A DNA stretch of 64,000 bases from Nakaseomyces glabratus (lineage: Eukaryota; Ascomycota; Saccharomycetes; Saccharomycetales; Saccharomycetaceae). The notes under the pieces are model-generated. The model worked only from the letters and a program-made list of their open reading frames with translations. It was not told where the DNA came from and searched no databases. Position numbers and translations under genes: made by a program. Shown piece by piece: positions 8,282 through 18,221 of this stretch. How positions within the stretch are numbered: the stretch's first letter is position 1; each line of letters opens with the position of its first letter. The stretch is from the NCBI RefSeq assembly GCF_010111755.1, contig NC_088963.1, positions 930,001-994,000 of the forward strand, written 5' to 3'.

Positions 8282-11200
8282 CTATAATTCTAGATCTTCT
8301 GGCATGTATGAAAATCCACGGAACTCCTCTTGTTGGGTCGTGGATAGAACGGAAGGTAACGGTGTCAATGATGGAGGTGCTGAAGTGAATTCTTGTTCGA
8401 AGTACGAAGTATCCTCAGCTGATTTAATTTCTGGGATATATGGCGGCTTGATCCGTAGGTTTAATAGATCATCAAAATTGATATTTCTGAAAAAAGGCTC
8501 CTCCATAATCTCAAGAGCGTCGCGGGGACCAGCACCTAGACGCTTTTCTGGATCCTTTGTTAACAAACCTTGGAATATCTGGACTATATCGCCAGCCATA
8601 TCAATCGGATACAATGGCTCATCAGTCAAGATGGCATTGAACACTTCATCCTCATCGTCACCAGAAAATGGTGATTGACATAGAAGCATTTGGTAAAGCA
8701 ACACACCAAATGCCCACCAATCAACAGCCTTTGTGTAATCTTGTTCTCTCAAAAGTTCTGGGGCCATAAATTCTGGTGTACCACAGAATGTAGAAGTCTT
8801 GTTACCATACCACATACCATCCTTACAAAGACCATAGTCTGCTATCTTTATATGACCCTCAGGTGTCAACAGTATATTTTCTAGTTTCAAATCACGATAA
8901 ATAACCCCATTATCATGGAAGAATTTTAGAGCAAGCAATACTTCAGCTGCATAAAATTTAGCTCTCCTGACTGATAAACGCTGGTTTTGCACATGCCACA
9001 TTAAATCACCACCACCGATGAATTCCATCGCAAAATAGATACGATTCTCTGTTTGGAATGAGCAATATAGATTTGTTAAAAATGGATGTTTAGTTTTAGT
9101 AGCCAACAAAAATACCTTTTTTTCAGCTCTAGCGCTTTCTATGTCATGATTTTGGATGATATTATCTTTTTTCAAAACTTTAATGGCACAAAGCCTATTC
9201 GTGTTCTTCGATCTAGAAAGTATAACTTTACCGAAGTTACCTTTACCAAGAACCTTTAGTAGCACAAAATTATCTAAGGATACCTTAGGACGCTTAGAAC
9301 CCCTCTTCTTATGCTTACCACTGGAACGCTTCTGAGGAGATACATTATTACCTGCTGCGGTGATGATTTCAGTACTTGACCGGATGTCTGTAACATCACC
9401 CTGTAATTGATTAGCAACATAATTCTGTGTTTGTTCAAATGTCTCATGATTCATATCTCTGAATGGATTGTTATGTGATGATACTGTCTCGTCGACTGCA
9501 GGCAACATATTTACATCACCTGATGCTTGTTTAGTATACAAATCTATCTGACCTTCAGCATTATTATCATAGCTCATCTGCATTTGCTGCTCTTGTTGAA
9601 GCTCTCTCTCCATTCTCTCTCTATGTTGCTTCCATAATTCCAGTTCATCCTCACTTGCTTTCAGTTGGGAGTCGTTGTTATCTTGCTGGTACTCATGACC
9701 ATACTGATCAACATATGCATCGTTCATATTTTGTGCCTTCACATCTTGCGATGCTCCAGGAACTCCAACACCAGAAGTAAACTTCAGATATGCTTCATTA
9801 TCTTCGATATAGTTGTTCAATCTATTCTGATTTTGCATTTGATGCTCTTCAGCCTTTTCATGATATTGATTAGCAGCATAAGGATGCTTTCTTGGTGATG
9901 GGATAGATGGAATGGATGCATTCATTGACTTGCTTGGCGATGAATCCAAACGATCATGAACGGAACTACCAATCATGGTTGAAGTGGAGGTTAATGCAGA
10001 AGCATTTGTTTGAGGAGGTTTTCTCTTTTTCTTTTCTTGTGTACGCTTCGTATCTTCGATAGTTTTCAAGATTTTATTAGCCATTTCCATTGACATACCG
10101 CAGAAATCAGGAACAAGATGTGCACATTGTGTATGGCACATGATACCACATTCGGTACATTTCCTGACCTTTTGTTTACCCCATGGTAAAATGTAACCAC
10201 AGTGACAACACCACTTAGTACCTCTATTAGATACGGGCTCAAATCTGTGTGGAATATGATGGTTCAATTTTGCTTCAGATGGATCAGTTTCCGTACTTGC
10301 TTTTGAAATACATTTAGTAACAACATTCCCATAACATTTCTTGTGACATAAAAACTTACAGTCTTGACATTGGAAACCAGTATATCTCAAGAAGTCACCA
10401 CAATAAGCACAACACATAATATTGTAAAATGATTTTTGCACAAAGTGATGACCGTGCTGTTCATAAACTTCTTCCTTTCTGTTAATGATTGCACCATGTC
10501 TATGTAGACCACCTACCAAATTCTTTCTTTGATGTTGCGAAGTTTTATGGAAACCCAATGTCAATAAAATCTGACCAGCAGGTTCAAGAACAAACCATGC
10601 ATTAGTTGTTACTTGTGTTGGAGACAATGACATATCTTGATTAAGATCTGAGTTACTATTATTCAAAGATGTGGTTCTGGAGTCACTTGCATATGTTCTA
10701 TTTGCTACTGCCTGACTGTTGTGCACAGTCTGTGACTTAATGCTTGCCGCACGGACCCAGCCTTGACCATTTGTCTTTCCTACTTTTTTCTTACGTATCT
10801 CTTCTGCAATATCAGATAGTAACAGCCACATCACGGCTACAGGAGTCACAGATTCGTTAACTCTATCATAAATTGTAATTTCAATTTCGTTACCTTTGTC
10901 AACTTCTATAGAGAACTCTTCATTCCAACGATCGTTTCTGGAAGGTTTAGTTCTACTTTTGACAACATCATCAATCTTTACAGTTATGAAAGTTTCAGGA
11001 TTTCTAGCAAACAATGGCGACTGAATGTGATCCACATCTCTAATCGCAGTGATTCCGATTGTTAGCATACCAGTTAATTGTTTTTCCCTTAGCTTTGGCT
11101 GCATGTCTTTTAAGGATTCATCATTATGATGCTTATAGTACTGGTCTAAGTCAACATTTATAGCCTGATATTTCTTTAATGCTTTCTTAAGAAGTTGGAC

Positions 11201-11716
11201 TCTATTTTTGGATTCCAAGGCGCCACCTTCAGCAGCAGAACTACTGCGTTGATCACCATCAATTTGGTACAGTTTCGTTAGTTTATTGTTAGCTTCCTGG
11301 TATTGTCTTTCGACTTGCAACTTGAACTCCAATTGTTGCAACATGTACTGAATCTTTTGCGCAAGAGATGGACAATCATACTTTACCAAATCTAACCGAG
11401 AAAAGACATGCTCTTCTGGAGCAATTGTCGATAACTGACGGTAGCCCTGGCCTCTATCAATCTCTGTCACAGTACTGTCGTCATTGGCTTGCTGCTGTTG
11501 GCTGTCAGTCTGACCTTGCTGACTCTGACTCAATTGCAACTTCTTGAGGGTCTCTTCAAGATACTCAATATTCTGACGGGCTTCACGTATGTTCGTGTTA
11601 CATTTCTGGATAACCATAACATTATCAGTCTTCTTCTTAAGCGCAGAAGATCCTTTAATGATATTCTCCTCGACAGCTATCTTCCGCCGGATATCTTGCT
11701 CCACTTGTGACAGCAT
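8282..11716 (-). CDS. PKC1: Pkc1, protein kinase C of the cell wall integrity pathway
   Basis: 1144 residues, a usual length (S. cerevisiae YBL105C, 1151). In order: HR1 Rho-binding coiled coils (about 1-210), a C2-like domain (about 215-320), two C1 zinc fingers (about 424-475 and 487-540, both with the His-Cys pattern), a low-complexity linker, and an AGC kinase domain from about 815. Kinase motifs: GKGNFGKV glycine loop, YRDLKLEN catalytic loop, ADYG in place of DFG (also the S. cerevisiae form), TSTFCGTPEFMAPE activation segment. Rho1-GTP activates it, and it signals through Bck1, Mkk1/2 and Slt2 to wall synthesis. It is tandem with SEA4. Confidence 0.98.
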   Translation of the reverse strand: MLSQVEQDIRRKIAVEENIIKGSSALKKKTDNVMVIQKCNTNIREARQNIEYLEETLKKLQLSQSQQGQTDSQQQQANDDSTVTEIDRGQGYRQLSTIAPEEHVFSRLDLVKYDCPSLAQKIQYMLQQLEFKLQVERQYQEANNKLTKLYQIDGDQRSSSAAEGGALESKNRVQLLKKALKKYQAINVDLDQYYKHHNDESLKDMQPKLREKQLTGMLTIGITAIRDVDHIQSPLFARNPETFITVKIDDVVKSRTKPSRNDRWNEEFSIEVDKGNEIEITIYDRVNESVTPVAVMWLLLSDIAEEIRKKKVGKTNGQGWVRAASIKSQTVHNSQAVANRTYASDSRTTSLNNSNSDLNQDMSLSPTQVTTNAWFVLEPAGQILLTLGFHKTSQHQRKNLVGGLHRHGAIINRKEEVYEQHGHHFVQKSFYNIMCCAYCGDFLRYTGFQCQDCKFLCHKKCYGNVVTKCISKASTETDPSEAKLNHHIPHRFEPVSNRGTKWCCHCGYILPWGKQKVRKCTECGIMCHTQCAHLVPDFCGMSMEMANKILKTIEDTKRTQEKKKRKPPQTNASALTSTSTMIGSSVHDRLDSSPSKSMNASIPSIPSPRKHPYAANQYHEKAEEHQMQNQNRLNNYIEDNEAYLKFTSGVGVPGASQDVKAQNMNDAYVDQYGHEYQQDNNDSQLKASEDELELWKQHRERMERELQQEQQMQMSYDNNAEGQIDLYTKQASGDVNMLPAVDETVSSHNNPFRDMNHETFEQTQNYVANQLQGDVTDIRSSTEIITAAGNNVSPQKRSSGKHKKRGSKRPKVSLDNFVLLKVLGKGNFGKVILSRSKNTNRLCAIKVLKKDNIIQNHDIESARAEKKVFLLATKTKHPFLTNLYCSFQTENRIYFAMEFIGGGDLMWHVQNQRLSVRRAKFYAAEVLLALKFFHDNGVIYRDLKLENILLTPEGHIKIADYGLCKDGMWYGNKTSTFCGTPEFMAPELLREQDYTKAVDWWAFGVLLYQMLLCQSPFSGDDEDEVFNAILTDEPLYPIDMAGDIVQIFQGLLTKDPEKRLGAGPRDALEIMEEPFFRNINFDDLLNLRIKPPYIPEIKSAEDTSYFEQEFTSAPPSLTPLPSVLSTTQQEEFRGFSYMPEDLEL

Positions 11717-12176
11717 CGCTAAATACAGCCAATGGTAGTTTGCGGTCCTTATATCGCGAGCTCTATCCTGAGATCAACTTTAACTACAACCGTGCTTTAC
11801 AACTGTCTCTTGTGTTTACTTTGCCTTTCCCTGTTACCAACTCCCACAGAAAAAAAAACACCAGAAAAGATGAAAAGAAAGCAGGCAGTAATTATAGAAT
11901 CGCCGCTATGTTCGTACCAAGCTTGTGTTACCTCAGTTGACAATAAACCACCCAAATATCAAGTCGAATTCTATATACTATTCTCCTTCATTTTGAAGGA
12001 AGAGTTTCGGTTTTTGATCCAATTTTCCTCGATTCCCGCCTCTCGGTGCCTGAGACAGTACAGCCTCTATTAGCATCCGGTTATACGACATGCAAATGCA
12101 TCGACTATAAATAACAAGTTCTTAGTTTTGGCATAGTTACAAATCTATATATTATACGCTTAGGATGCTGATATCA
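11717..12176. promoter_or_regulatory. PKC1 promoter and SEA4 3' region
   Basis: 460 bp between the PKC1 start and the SEA4 stop, both minus strand. It holds poly-A/T tracts and no exact match to a factor site that I would stand by. Confidence 0.45.
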
Positions 12177-15122
12177 CTATCTATTGCATTGGCAAGTGCA
12201 GCCCGGTGTTGGACAGATTGTGTGTCTTTCGAACCATTCGTCTGCATGGCCTGCATGCATTCCGTGCTTGCACGTTAGACAGAAGCTGAACCATTCGTTC
12301 AGCTTTAACTTACGCTTGTAAACATTGGTTTCTTGTGGTTCCGCTGTGTCACTGTGCTCTGTGGAGTGTACCTCTGTGTGAGCGTCTTGGTCGTTTCCCT
12401 TAATTCCGTTTATCACAAACGGCAAGTTAGACGTACCTAATGGCATCAGACATATGGCACATCTGGGGAACGGTGCACCGCAATGTGGACAGAAATAACT
12501 GTGGTTGACGCTACGTTCCTCTTTATCATGCGATAATTTATGTGTGTACTTGTTCTTGGCTGCTGATGCTTCGGCACTTATGGGCTTGTTGATGTTCTTC
12601 TTACAACTTAAACATTGAATGTATAGTTGCCTAGGTGTGACATTAACAGTGACATTTCCTGCGCTAGTCTTTGATAATTTGGCTCTGAGTACATCAAATT
12701 TAGCCCTCATAGAGAATAGTTGCCACGAGTTCAACATGGTCCTATAGGTATCGATCCATTCATCTACTCTTTGATCGCGGAAATAACGCGGACATCCGTA
12801 TACTGCAATTAGAGCAGCGCTTTGTATATCACTGGTCTTCATAACGTATGACTGCAACAAATCTATACCTATCGGAGTTATACCTGTCAATATCAGTCCT
12901 TCTAATTCACCATTATTGATCACAATAGATGAAGTTCTTTCCAAGAATCTGGTCAGATCACTGTCGTTTAAAAACCTTAATGCAACTCCCAATCTTTCAC
13001 GCAATGAGATGGCAGGCTCATATAATATATCGCACCAGTCATTATCCGCAATGAATGCAAATATTACTCGCAGGTAGGGATCGTCAAGATCATTAGACAT
13101 TTTTCTGCATTGCTGTCTCCAGGCATTGTTTCCTGGTTGATCTTTGTAGACTAGGTAGCCAGAGATTGCCGTAGCAATAAGTCTTAATCTTTCCTTCTTA
13201 GCAGAACCCAGGATTTCTATCGCTTTGGGAATATCACCAAAGAACATTGCCCACGCAGCAGCCTTCTCATAGTTACCATTCTTAATAATTATATCATATT
13301 TTTCCTGATAGTCTGATGGTGATAAATCCCATCCTGATATAATGAGACACAGCTTCCGTTGAATAAACTTTGGTGAGTCTGCAAATTTTGCAATGGCCCC
13401 ATGATAGCTGTTAATATCTTTATTTTTCTTTCTCAGTCTGATGATTTTATCCATCTCTCGTATCAGTTGTTTATCGCTAATTATAACATCCTCACTATGC
13501 CGGTTTTGATTGGAAATACCGTTTAGACCATTCCATATACCTAAGATACCCTCATATCCCAAATCCAAGTCACCTGATACCATTGTACCGTCGACATCTG
13601 AGGTCTTAGCTATGGCTATCCATCTCCAAGTATTTCTTATATATGAATAGTTCTGAAGAGCCCTCGACCTATCTACAATCTCGACAGTTGTCATGGGGTC
13701 AAGTCCATATCCTAGTTGTGCTCTCTTTCTCATAATCACACTAATATCTTCTTGAAGTAACTTTTCAGCTTTCCAGTATAAATTATTACCTTCACCTTCT
13801 TGTAATAAATGCTTGCTTTCATTTCCCTCTGTGTGTTCAGTAACATTACTATGATTATCATCGTCAACATCCTCATCTTCGTAGTCGTCATTAGTATCAT
13901 CTTCAGATTTCCCATAATCATCTCTTAAATCAAGATCCTCGAATGATAGATTCTTATGTATTGCACCTAAATTCTCAAGTGCTGACTTAGGTTTATCTTG
14001 AGCCACAGCAATCTCCTCGATATCAGGCCCGTTTGAATTAGATAATAGGAGAGTGTTCCTATTATTGAATTTAGAGTTGGTATAGTTCTGGTCTATCGAC
14101 ATTCTATAAACCGTACCTGACTGCCTCATACACAGAAAACTTGCATCCTTGTTGTTTTTAGAGATATAATCGAAAGTAGCAACTCTATCATAAGGCGTTT
14201 CAATATCATGAACTGTTGATACAAAAAAACTCTCGTAATCTTCAGAGACTTCGGAATTGACGTAAGAACCCAGTCTCCATATTTTAATAGTGTCTCCATG
14301 ATACAGGGTGGAGAATTCTTTATCTCTGATAGGGGACCATCTGAAACAGGAATTCATATACTTCCTAGAGGCTGATCCTGCACCAACCAGTTTCTCAAAA
14401 GTAAGTAAAGGTGTCGTCAATGTTAAGTTACCATTAGAGACATTACTCACCAGTCTCCTTCTATCCCAAATTGCTAAAGTTCCATCATCACCATATGTAC
14501 TAAACTGCCAATCATTAAAAGGGTTAAGCTTGATATCGTATGTTAGTCTCGTTGGGTGTTGGTAGATTGAATTGGGAGATCTGACGTCAATCTCCTTGAG
14601 AAATTTTGTGCTTGAGGTCAATATATTGGTATCATTCAAGAATTTTAGTGATACAATACTTTCGTTGGTGCAATAGGAAAATGTTGGGTTGATAATGTCA
14701 GATTCTGTGCTTTGGTAGTTGATATCCCAAATCTGCAAGGACGGATCATGTCTGTTACGATCCAGACCAATCGCTATGAGCCCATTGGTATTAATTCCCA
14801 CTGCATTTATAGTACGCTGTTGTTTGGCTCTGGCACCAAGGTTGAAATGCTCTTCACCGTCATCCTCAGCATTGATGATATTGAATAATCTCATGTAACC
14901 ATTCTTTTCACCAACAGCAGTAAGACCAACTTCTGCTTCAGAATAATCCAGACAGGTAATACTTCCAAAATCCTTCACTGTGAGCATCTTCATTATGGAA
15001 TCATCTCCTTCTAGGTCAGGATTCACCTTGTAATGCGTCACCTCATCTCTTGTTGGATTCACTGACAAATAGTCGAGAAACTCATCATAGGACCAATTGA
15101 ACGCCTTTTTGATCAATGCCAT
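12177..15122 (-). CDS. SEA4: Sea4, WD40-RING subunit of the SEA/GATOR2 complex
   Basis: 981 residues (S. cerevisiae YBL104C, about 1038). N-terminal WD40 propeller at about 50-340 (for example WQFSTYGDDGTLAIWDRRR), an acidic low-complexity insert at about 385-440, an alpha-solenoid, then a C-terminal RING-like zinc region: CLSCKKNI, CPHCGAPFPRCAICLMP and CLTCKHGMHAGHADEWF. The SEA complex sits on the vacuole and regulates TORC1 through SEACIT. The human relative is MIOS. A PAC motif lies about 136 bp upstream. Confidence 0.95.
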   Translation of the reverse strand: MALIKKAFNWSYDEFLDYLSVNPTRDEVTHYKVNPDLEGDDSIMKMLTVKDFGSITCLDYSEAEVGLTAVGEKNGYMRLFNIINAEDDGEEHFNLGARAKQQRTINAVGINTNGLIAIGLDRNRHDPSLQIWDINYQSTESDIINPTFSYCTNESIVSLKFLNDTNILTSSTKFLKEIDVRSPNSIYQHPTRLTYDIKLNPFNDWQFSTYGDDGTLAIWDRRRLVSNVSNGNLTLTTPLLTFEKLVGAGSASRKYMNSCFRWSPIRDKEFSTLYHGDTIKIWRLGSYVNSEVSEDYESFFVSTVHDIETPYDRVATFDYISKNNKDASFLCMRQSGTVYRMSIDQNYTNSKFNNRNTLLLSNSNGPDIEEIAVAQDKPKSALENLGAIHKNLSFEDLDLRDDYGKSEDDTNDDYEDEDVDDDNHSNVTEHTEGNESKHLLQEGEGNNLYWKAEKLLQEDISVIMRKRAQLGYGLDPMTTVEIVDRSRALQNYSYIRNTWRWIAIAKTSDVDGTMVSGDLDLGYEGILGIWNGLNGISNQNRHSEDVIISDKQLIREMDKIIRLRKKNKDINSYHGAIAKFADSPKFIQRKLCLIISGWDLSPSDYQEKYDIIIKNGNYEKAAAWAMFFGDIPKAIEILGSAKKERLRLIATAISGYLVYKDQPGNNAWRQQCRKMSNDLDDPYLRVIFAFIADNDWCDILYEPAISLRERLGVALRFLNDSDLTRFLERTSSIVINNGELEGLILTGITPIGIDLLQSYVMKTSDIQSAALIAVYGCPRYFRDQRVDEWIDTYRTMLNSWQLFSMRAKFDVLRAKLSKTSAGNVTVNVTPRQLYIQCLSCKKNINKPISAEASAAKNKYTHKLSHDKEERSVNHSYFCPHCGAPFPRCAICLMPLGTSNLPFVINGIKGNDQDAHTEVHSTEHSDTAEPQETNVYKRKLKLNEWFSFCLTCKHGMHAGHADEWFERHTICPTPGCTCQCNR

Positions 15123-15482
15123 TTCTAATGTACCAGCTTATAGCAGACTATTGACCTTGGGCCTTTTAAAACTCTCTTACTCTCCATGTAATAATATTGT
15201 GTTGAAATAAGAGTACCTTTGATGCTCTTGAAAGTTAGGTCGTGTTGTGCTACTGGAGCGATGAGCTCACGTTAAGCTCAAATTTATGAAAGAGTCATGA
15301 TGGGCATTTGACATAAATATATTATTGACATGTTTGCAATGAACTAAGTAACTGGCTTAAGAATTTTATATAAATACATATGTAAAAGAAACTGGGGTCT
15401 TTTATGTCCATCATCATCTAGTAAAAGATGAAAAAAAATATTTGCATTAATCAAGCAGAAACTGCTGGGAACATTAGGAATG
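15123..15482. promoter_or_regulatory. SEA4 promoter and RTG3 3' region, with a PAC motif
   Basis: 360 bp. GCGATGAGCT at 15258-15267 matches PAC. No convincing RRPE beside it (only AAATTTATGAAA). Confidence 0.5.
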
Positions 15483-16838
15483 TTACGGGTTGAACATTAG
15501 CTTTGCGTTGTCTTCTGCTTCCATTAAGTCCCCTGACAGGAACTGCTGTAAGTCATCGTTAATATTATTATTGAAATCTGTGTGGGTGGCATTAAAGTCG
15601 ACATGGTTATGGTTGAAATCCTCCAATGGGTTATCTGTATGAGCCTGTGATGCTGAAATCCCTCTTGTATCAGGGATCCCTCTAGTGTCAATTATCTTCT
15701 CTTCATTGAATGTGTTTGCCTTAAGTGTAGCTTGTGAAGATATCCTCTGGGGTAAATTAGTCATTTTGCGTGGTCCCATACCCAGATCGTCAGTTGTTCT
15801 ACTGCTTAAGCTCGATAATTGGGCAATTTTCTCCTGTAATGCTTCCCGTTTCCTCTTCTGAATATCTATAACGTATAGTAAGTATTCTAGGTACTCTACA
15901 CTCTTATCCAGGATTGTTCCCCTATTAGACTTGATTTGATTACCGTCGGCGTCATAGTTCAACAACGAAGGTGGTACTAGCTTTGAGAGTTCTTTTATCT
16001 TTTGTTTTATTAGTTCTCTTCTTCTGCGCTCTACTGCGTTATGAAACTCCCTCTTACGTTTCAATTTCTCATCAGGAGTCATATGCGAAGTTGCATTCTT
16101 CGGCACACTGCCAACAGTCATAGGTATGCCTGAGTCATTATATGACGGGTTGCGCATCTGGCGGGACATAGAACTTGGGGCCCGCAGTGAAGTCGACAAA
16201 AAGCTCCCCGGTCTTATGCTGTCACGAAACCCCGAGGGGGACATGTTATTGTTCACAAGTATAGAGTTTTCATCTATCTGGTGTGGCAAAGGAGCAGGAA
16301 ACGAGTTCCCAGACATAAAACTGTTAATCGAGGATACTTCAGAAATGCTAGAGTCCAGAGAAGACCCGTAGAACGACTCCGAGAAACTCGATATACTGTT
16401 GTCGTTTTGGTGGAACAGCATTTCTGGGTGTCCCGCTGTGCCGTGCTCCATACTCACACTGGGGTGTCTGCTATTGTACAAAGATGATGCAATGTCGCTT
16501 TCCAAATTTTGTTCGTAGTGGTTACCCATCATGTTCTTGGTCAGATTTGACTCAGTAACAGGCTGTCCATGGCCCAAACTAGAATTCGTAAACATATCGT
16601 CCAGGAAGGAGTGCATCTCGCTGTTCCCATGATTCATCATAGCCATCTGCTCATGGCGGTGTGCAGGTGTAGCCTGCGGATACAACGCCAGTCCATCAGC
16701 ATTCCCTGCTTGTGTCTCACCAGACCCAGAGCCATTTCGCAGAAACACATCAGCATCGTTGCCAAACAACTCAGAACCATCACCTCCATGGCCCATAATC
16801 TCCGCTAGCAGCTCGTGGTCCTCATTGTTAATCTCCAT
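15483..16838 (-). CDS. RTG3: Rtg3, bHLH-Zip transcription factor of mitochondrial retrograde signalling
   Basis: 451 residues from the first ATG at 16838 (MEINNEDHELLAEIMG); the frame is open further but lacks an ATG. The bHLH region is near 257-335: KRKREFHNAVERRRRELIKQ basic region with the His-Glu-Arg pattern, helix one, a loop, and helix two with SVEYLEYLLYV. Rtg3 with Rtg1 binds GTCAC R-boxes and activates CIT2 and anaplerotic genes when mitochondria fail. The tail holds short DFN/THTDFN repeats. S. cerevisiae protein (YBL103C) is 486. Divergent from SFT2. Confidence 0.95.
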   Translation of the reverse strand: MEINNEDHELLAEIMGHGGDGSELFGNDADVFLRNGSGSGETQAGNADGLALYPQATPAHRHEQMAMMNHGNSEMHSFLDDMFTNSSLGHGQPVTESNLTKNMMGNHYEQNLESDIASSLYNSRHPSVSMEHGTAGHPEMLFHQNDNSISSFSESFYGSSLDSSISEVSSINSFMSGNSFPAPLPHQIDENSILVNNNMSPSGFRDSIRPGSFLSTSLRAPSSMSRQMRNPSYNDSGIPMTVGSVPKNATSHMTPDEKLKRKREFHNAVERRRRELIKQKIKELSKLVPPSLLNYDADGNQIKSNRGTILDKSVEYLEYLLYVIDIQKRKREALQEKIAQLSSLSSRTTDDLGMGPRKMTNLPQRISSQATLKANTFNEEKIIDTRGIPDTRGISASQAHTDNPLEDFNHNHVDFNATHTDFNNNINDDLQQFLSGDLMEAEDNAKLMFNP

Positions 16839-17424
16839 GTCCTTAGCCTTTGCACTCTTAGATTCTGCACTTTCCGCCAAGAAATCGAAGACTCAGACAC
16901 TTTTAACTTCAACGTCACAGTCCTTATTATTCCTTTCAGGAATTCCGTTCGGTGATTCCCACGTTAAAGCGATGACTAGATATTTCAAAGATATATGGGA
17001 TGGTTGGACAGGCAAGCAGAGCTGAAGTGGTGAAGTGCCAAACTAGAAGTTCGATACAAGCAAATAAAACACCAGTCCTGGGGTTGTAGACACTCATCGG
17101 AAAGGCTTGAAGGTAGCACTGACCAACATAATAGCATGACAGCGTAAATACAAGGTCACGTGACATGCCAGTTTAATAGTAAGCTTATATACCATAGCTC
17201 TTGTAGCCTCTGGAAGTAGTAATTGCTAACCATTTAAGGTCAAGTAGCATTCATTACATGTAGCTGACCTGTTTTCTTAGTGTATATGCTTTCCACATTC
17301 TGTAATTGGAAGTGCCATCGCATAACCGAAAGCGACTTTGAAGGCTGAAAAGGAATAACAGTGAAGGAGGACTAGACCTTGGCATGCACTCACTTGTCTA
17401 TAGCTGCGCATATCCACACAGACT
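16839..17424. promoter_or_regulatory. Divergent promoter region of RTG3 and SFT2
   Basis: 586 bp. The main feature is the palindrome GTCACGTGAC at 17155-17164. No RNA gene was seen. Confidence 0.55.
17155..17164. promoter_or_regulatory. GTCACGTGAC palindrome (double R-box / E-box)
   Basis: The palindrome contains CACGTG, and GTCAC on each strand, the core bound by Rtg1-Rtg3. It could serve Rtg3 autoregulation or be a Cbf1 site for SFT2. It is about 317 bp from RTG3 and 260 bp from SFT2. Confidence 0.55.
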
Positions 17425-18066
17425 ATGACTGATAACAACGATCAGGTCAATTTGCTTAGGGACTCGCTGAGCAGGTGGAACCAAGGCCGGGCACAGCAAT
17501 CGCAAGGGTTCAACGAGTCCGCAAAGACACTGTTCTCCTCATGGGCAGATTCTATCAATGAAAGGGCTCAAGACGTCTATTCCAGGCTGCCTGTTTCCAG
17601 ACAAGACCTTATTCAGGATGAGGAGCCTGCTTGGTTTAACTTGTCACGCACAGAGAGGTTGATCTTGTTTGTGTGTTTCATATTGGGTTCCGCTGCATGT
17701 TTCACACTATGTGTGTTCCTGTTCCCGGTATTGGCCATCAAGCCTAGGAAGTTTGGTATACTTTGGTCTGTTGGCTCATTGCTTTTTGTGTTAGCCTTTG
17801 GTATATTCCAAGGACCTGTTGCATATATCAAGCATTTAACCTCTAGGGAGAGACTCCCTTTTACTGTGTTCTTCTTTGGTACTTGCGCATTGACCATCTA
17901 CTTTGCTGCCTTCATGAAAAGCACTATACTCACCATCCCATGTGCTGTGCTAGAGCTTATTGCTGTGTTATATTACGCTATATCATATTTCCCATTTGGC
18001 GGCACTGGTCTCAGAATGCTCAGCTCATTCGGTATTAACACGGCTAGAGGCGCGCTACATATATGA
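17425..18066 (+). CDS. SFT2: Sft2, Golgi membrane protein for endosome-Golgi traffic
   Basis: 213 residues (S. cerevisiae YBL102W, 215). A hydrophilic N-terminus precedes four transmembrane segments at about 78-102, 110-134, 140-162 and 166-188. Family motifs include FVCFILGSAACF, LFPVLAIKPRKFGILWSVGSLLF and the P-F-G-G-T/LRML end. Sft2 works with SNAREs such as Sed5 in retrograde fusion at the Golgi. It is convergent with ECM21, 155 bp apart. Confidence 0.95.
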   Translation: MTDNNDQVNLLRDSLSRWNQGRAQQSQGFNESAKTLFSSWADSINERAQDVYSRLPVSRQDLIQDEEPAWFNLSRTERLILFVCFILGSAACFTLCVFLFPVLAIKPRKFGILWSVGSLLFVLAFGIFQGPVAYIKHLTSRERLPFTVFFFGTCALTIYFAAFMKSTILTIPCAVLELIAVLYYAISYFPFGGTGLRMLSSFGINTARGALHI

Positions 18067-18221
18067 ACGTGCATACAGCAAACTACAAATCGTCTAAGGC
18101 GTATATTATAGCTTTCATTAGTAATATAAAAACAGTTATGTATATTTTGCCCATTACGTATTTTACGCTAACATATAAAAAGTTTTAAGATATAGCTTGA
18201 AAATTCAAAAACATCGATACT

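Noticed and set aside
8313..8320. PDRE-like TCCACGGA within the 3' end of PKC1
   Set aside because: It lies inside coding sequence, far from any start codon, as a single copy.
17155..17340. Possible centromere (CDEI-like GTCACGTG, with CCGAAA near 17325)
   Set aside because: The intervening DNA is not strongly AT-rich and the spacing of about 160 bp is too long for a point centromere. The ATCACGTG at 32758 also lacks CDEII and CDEIII.
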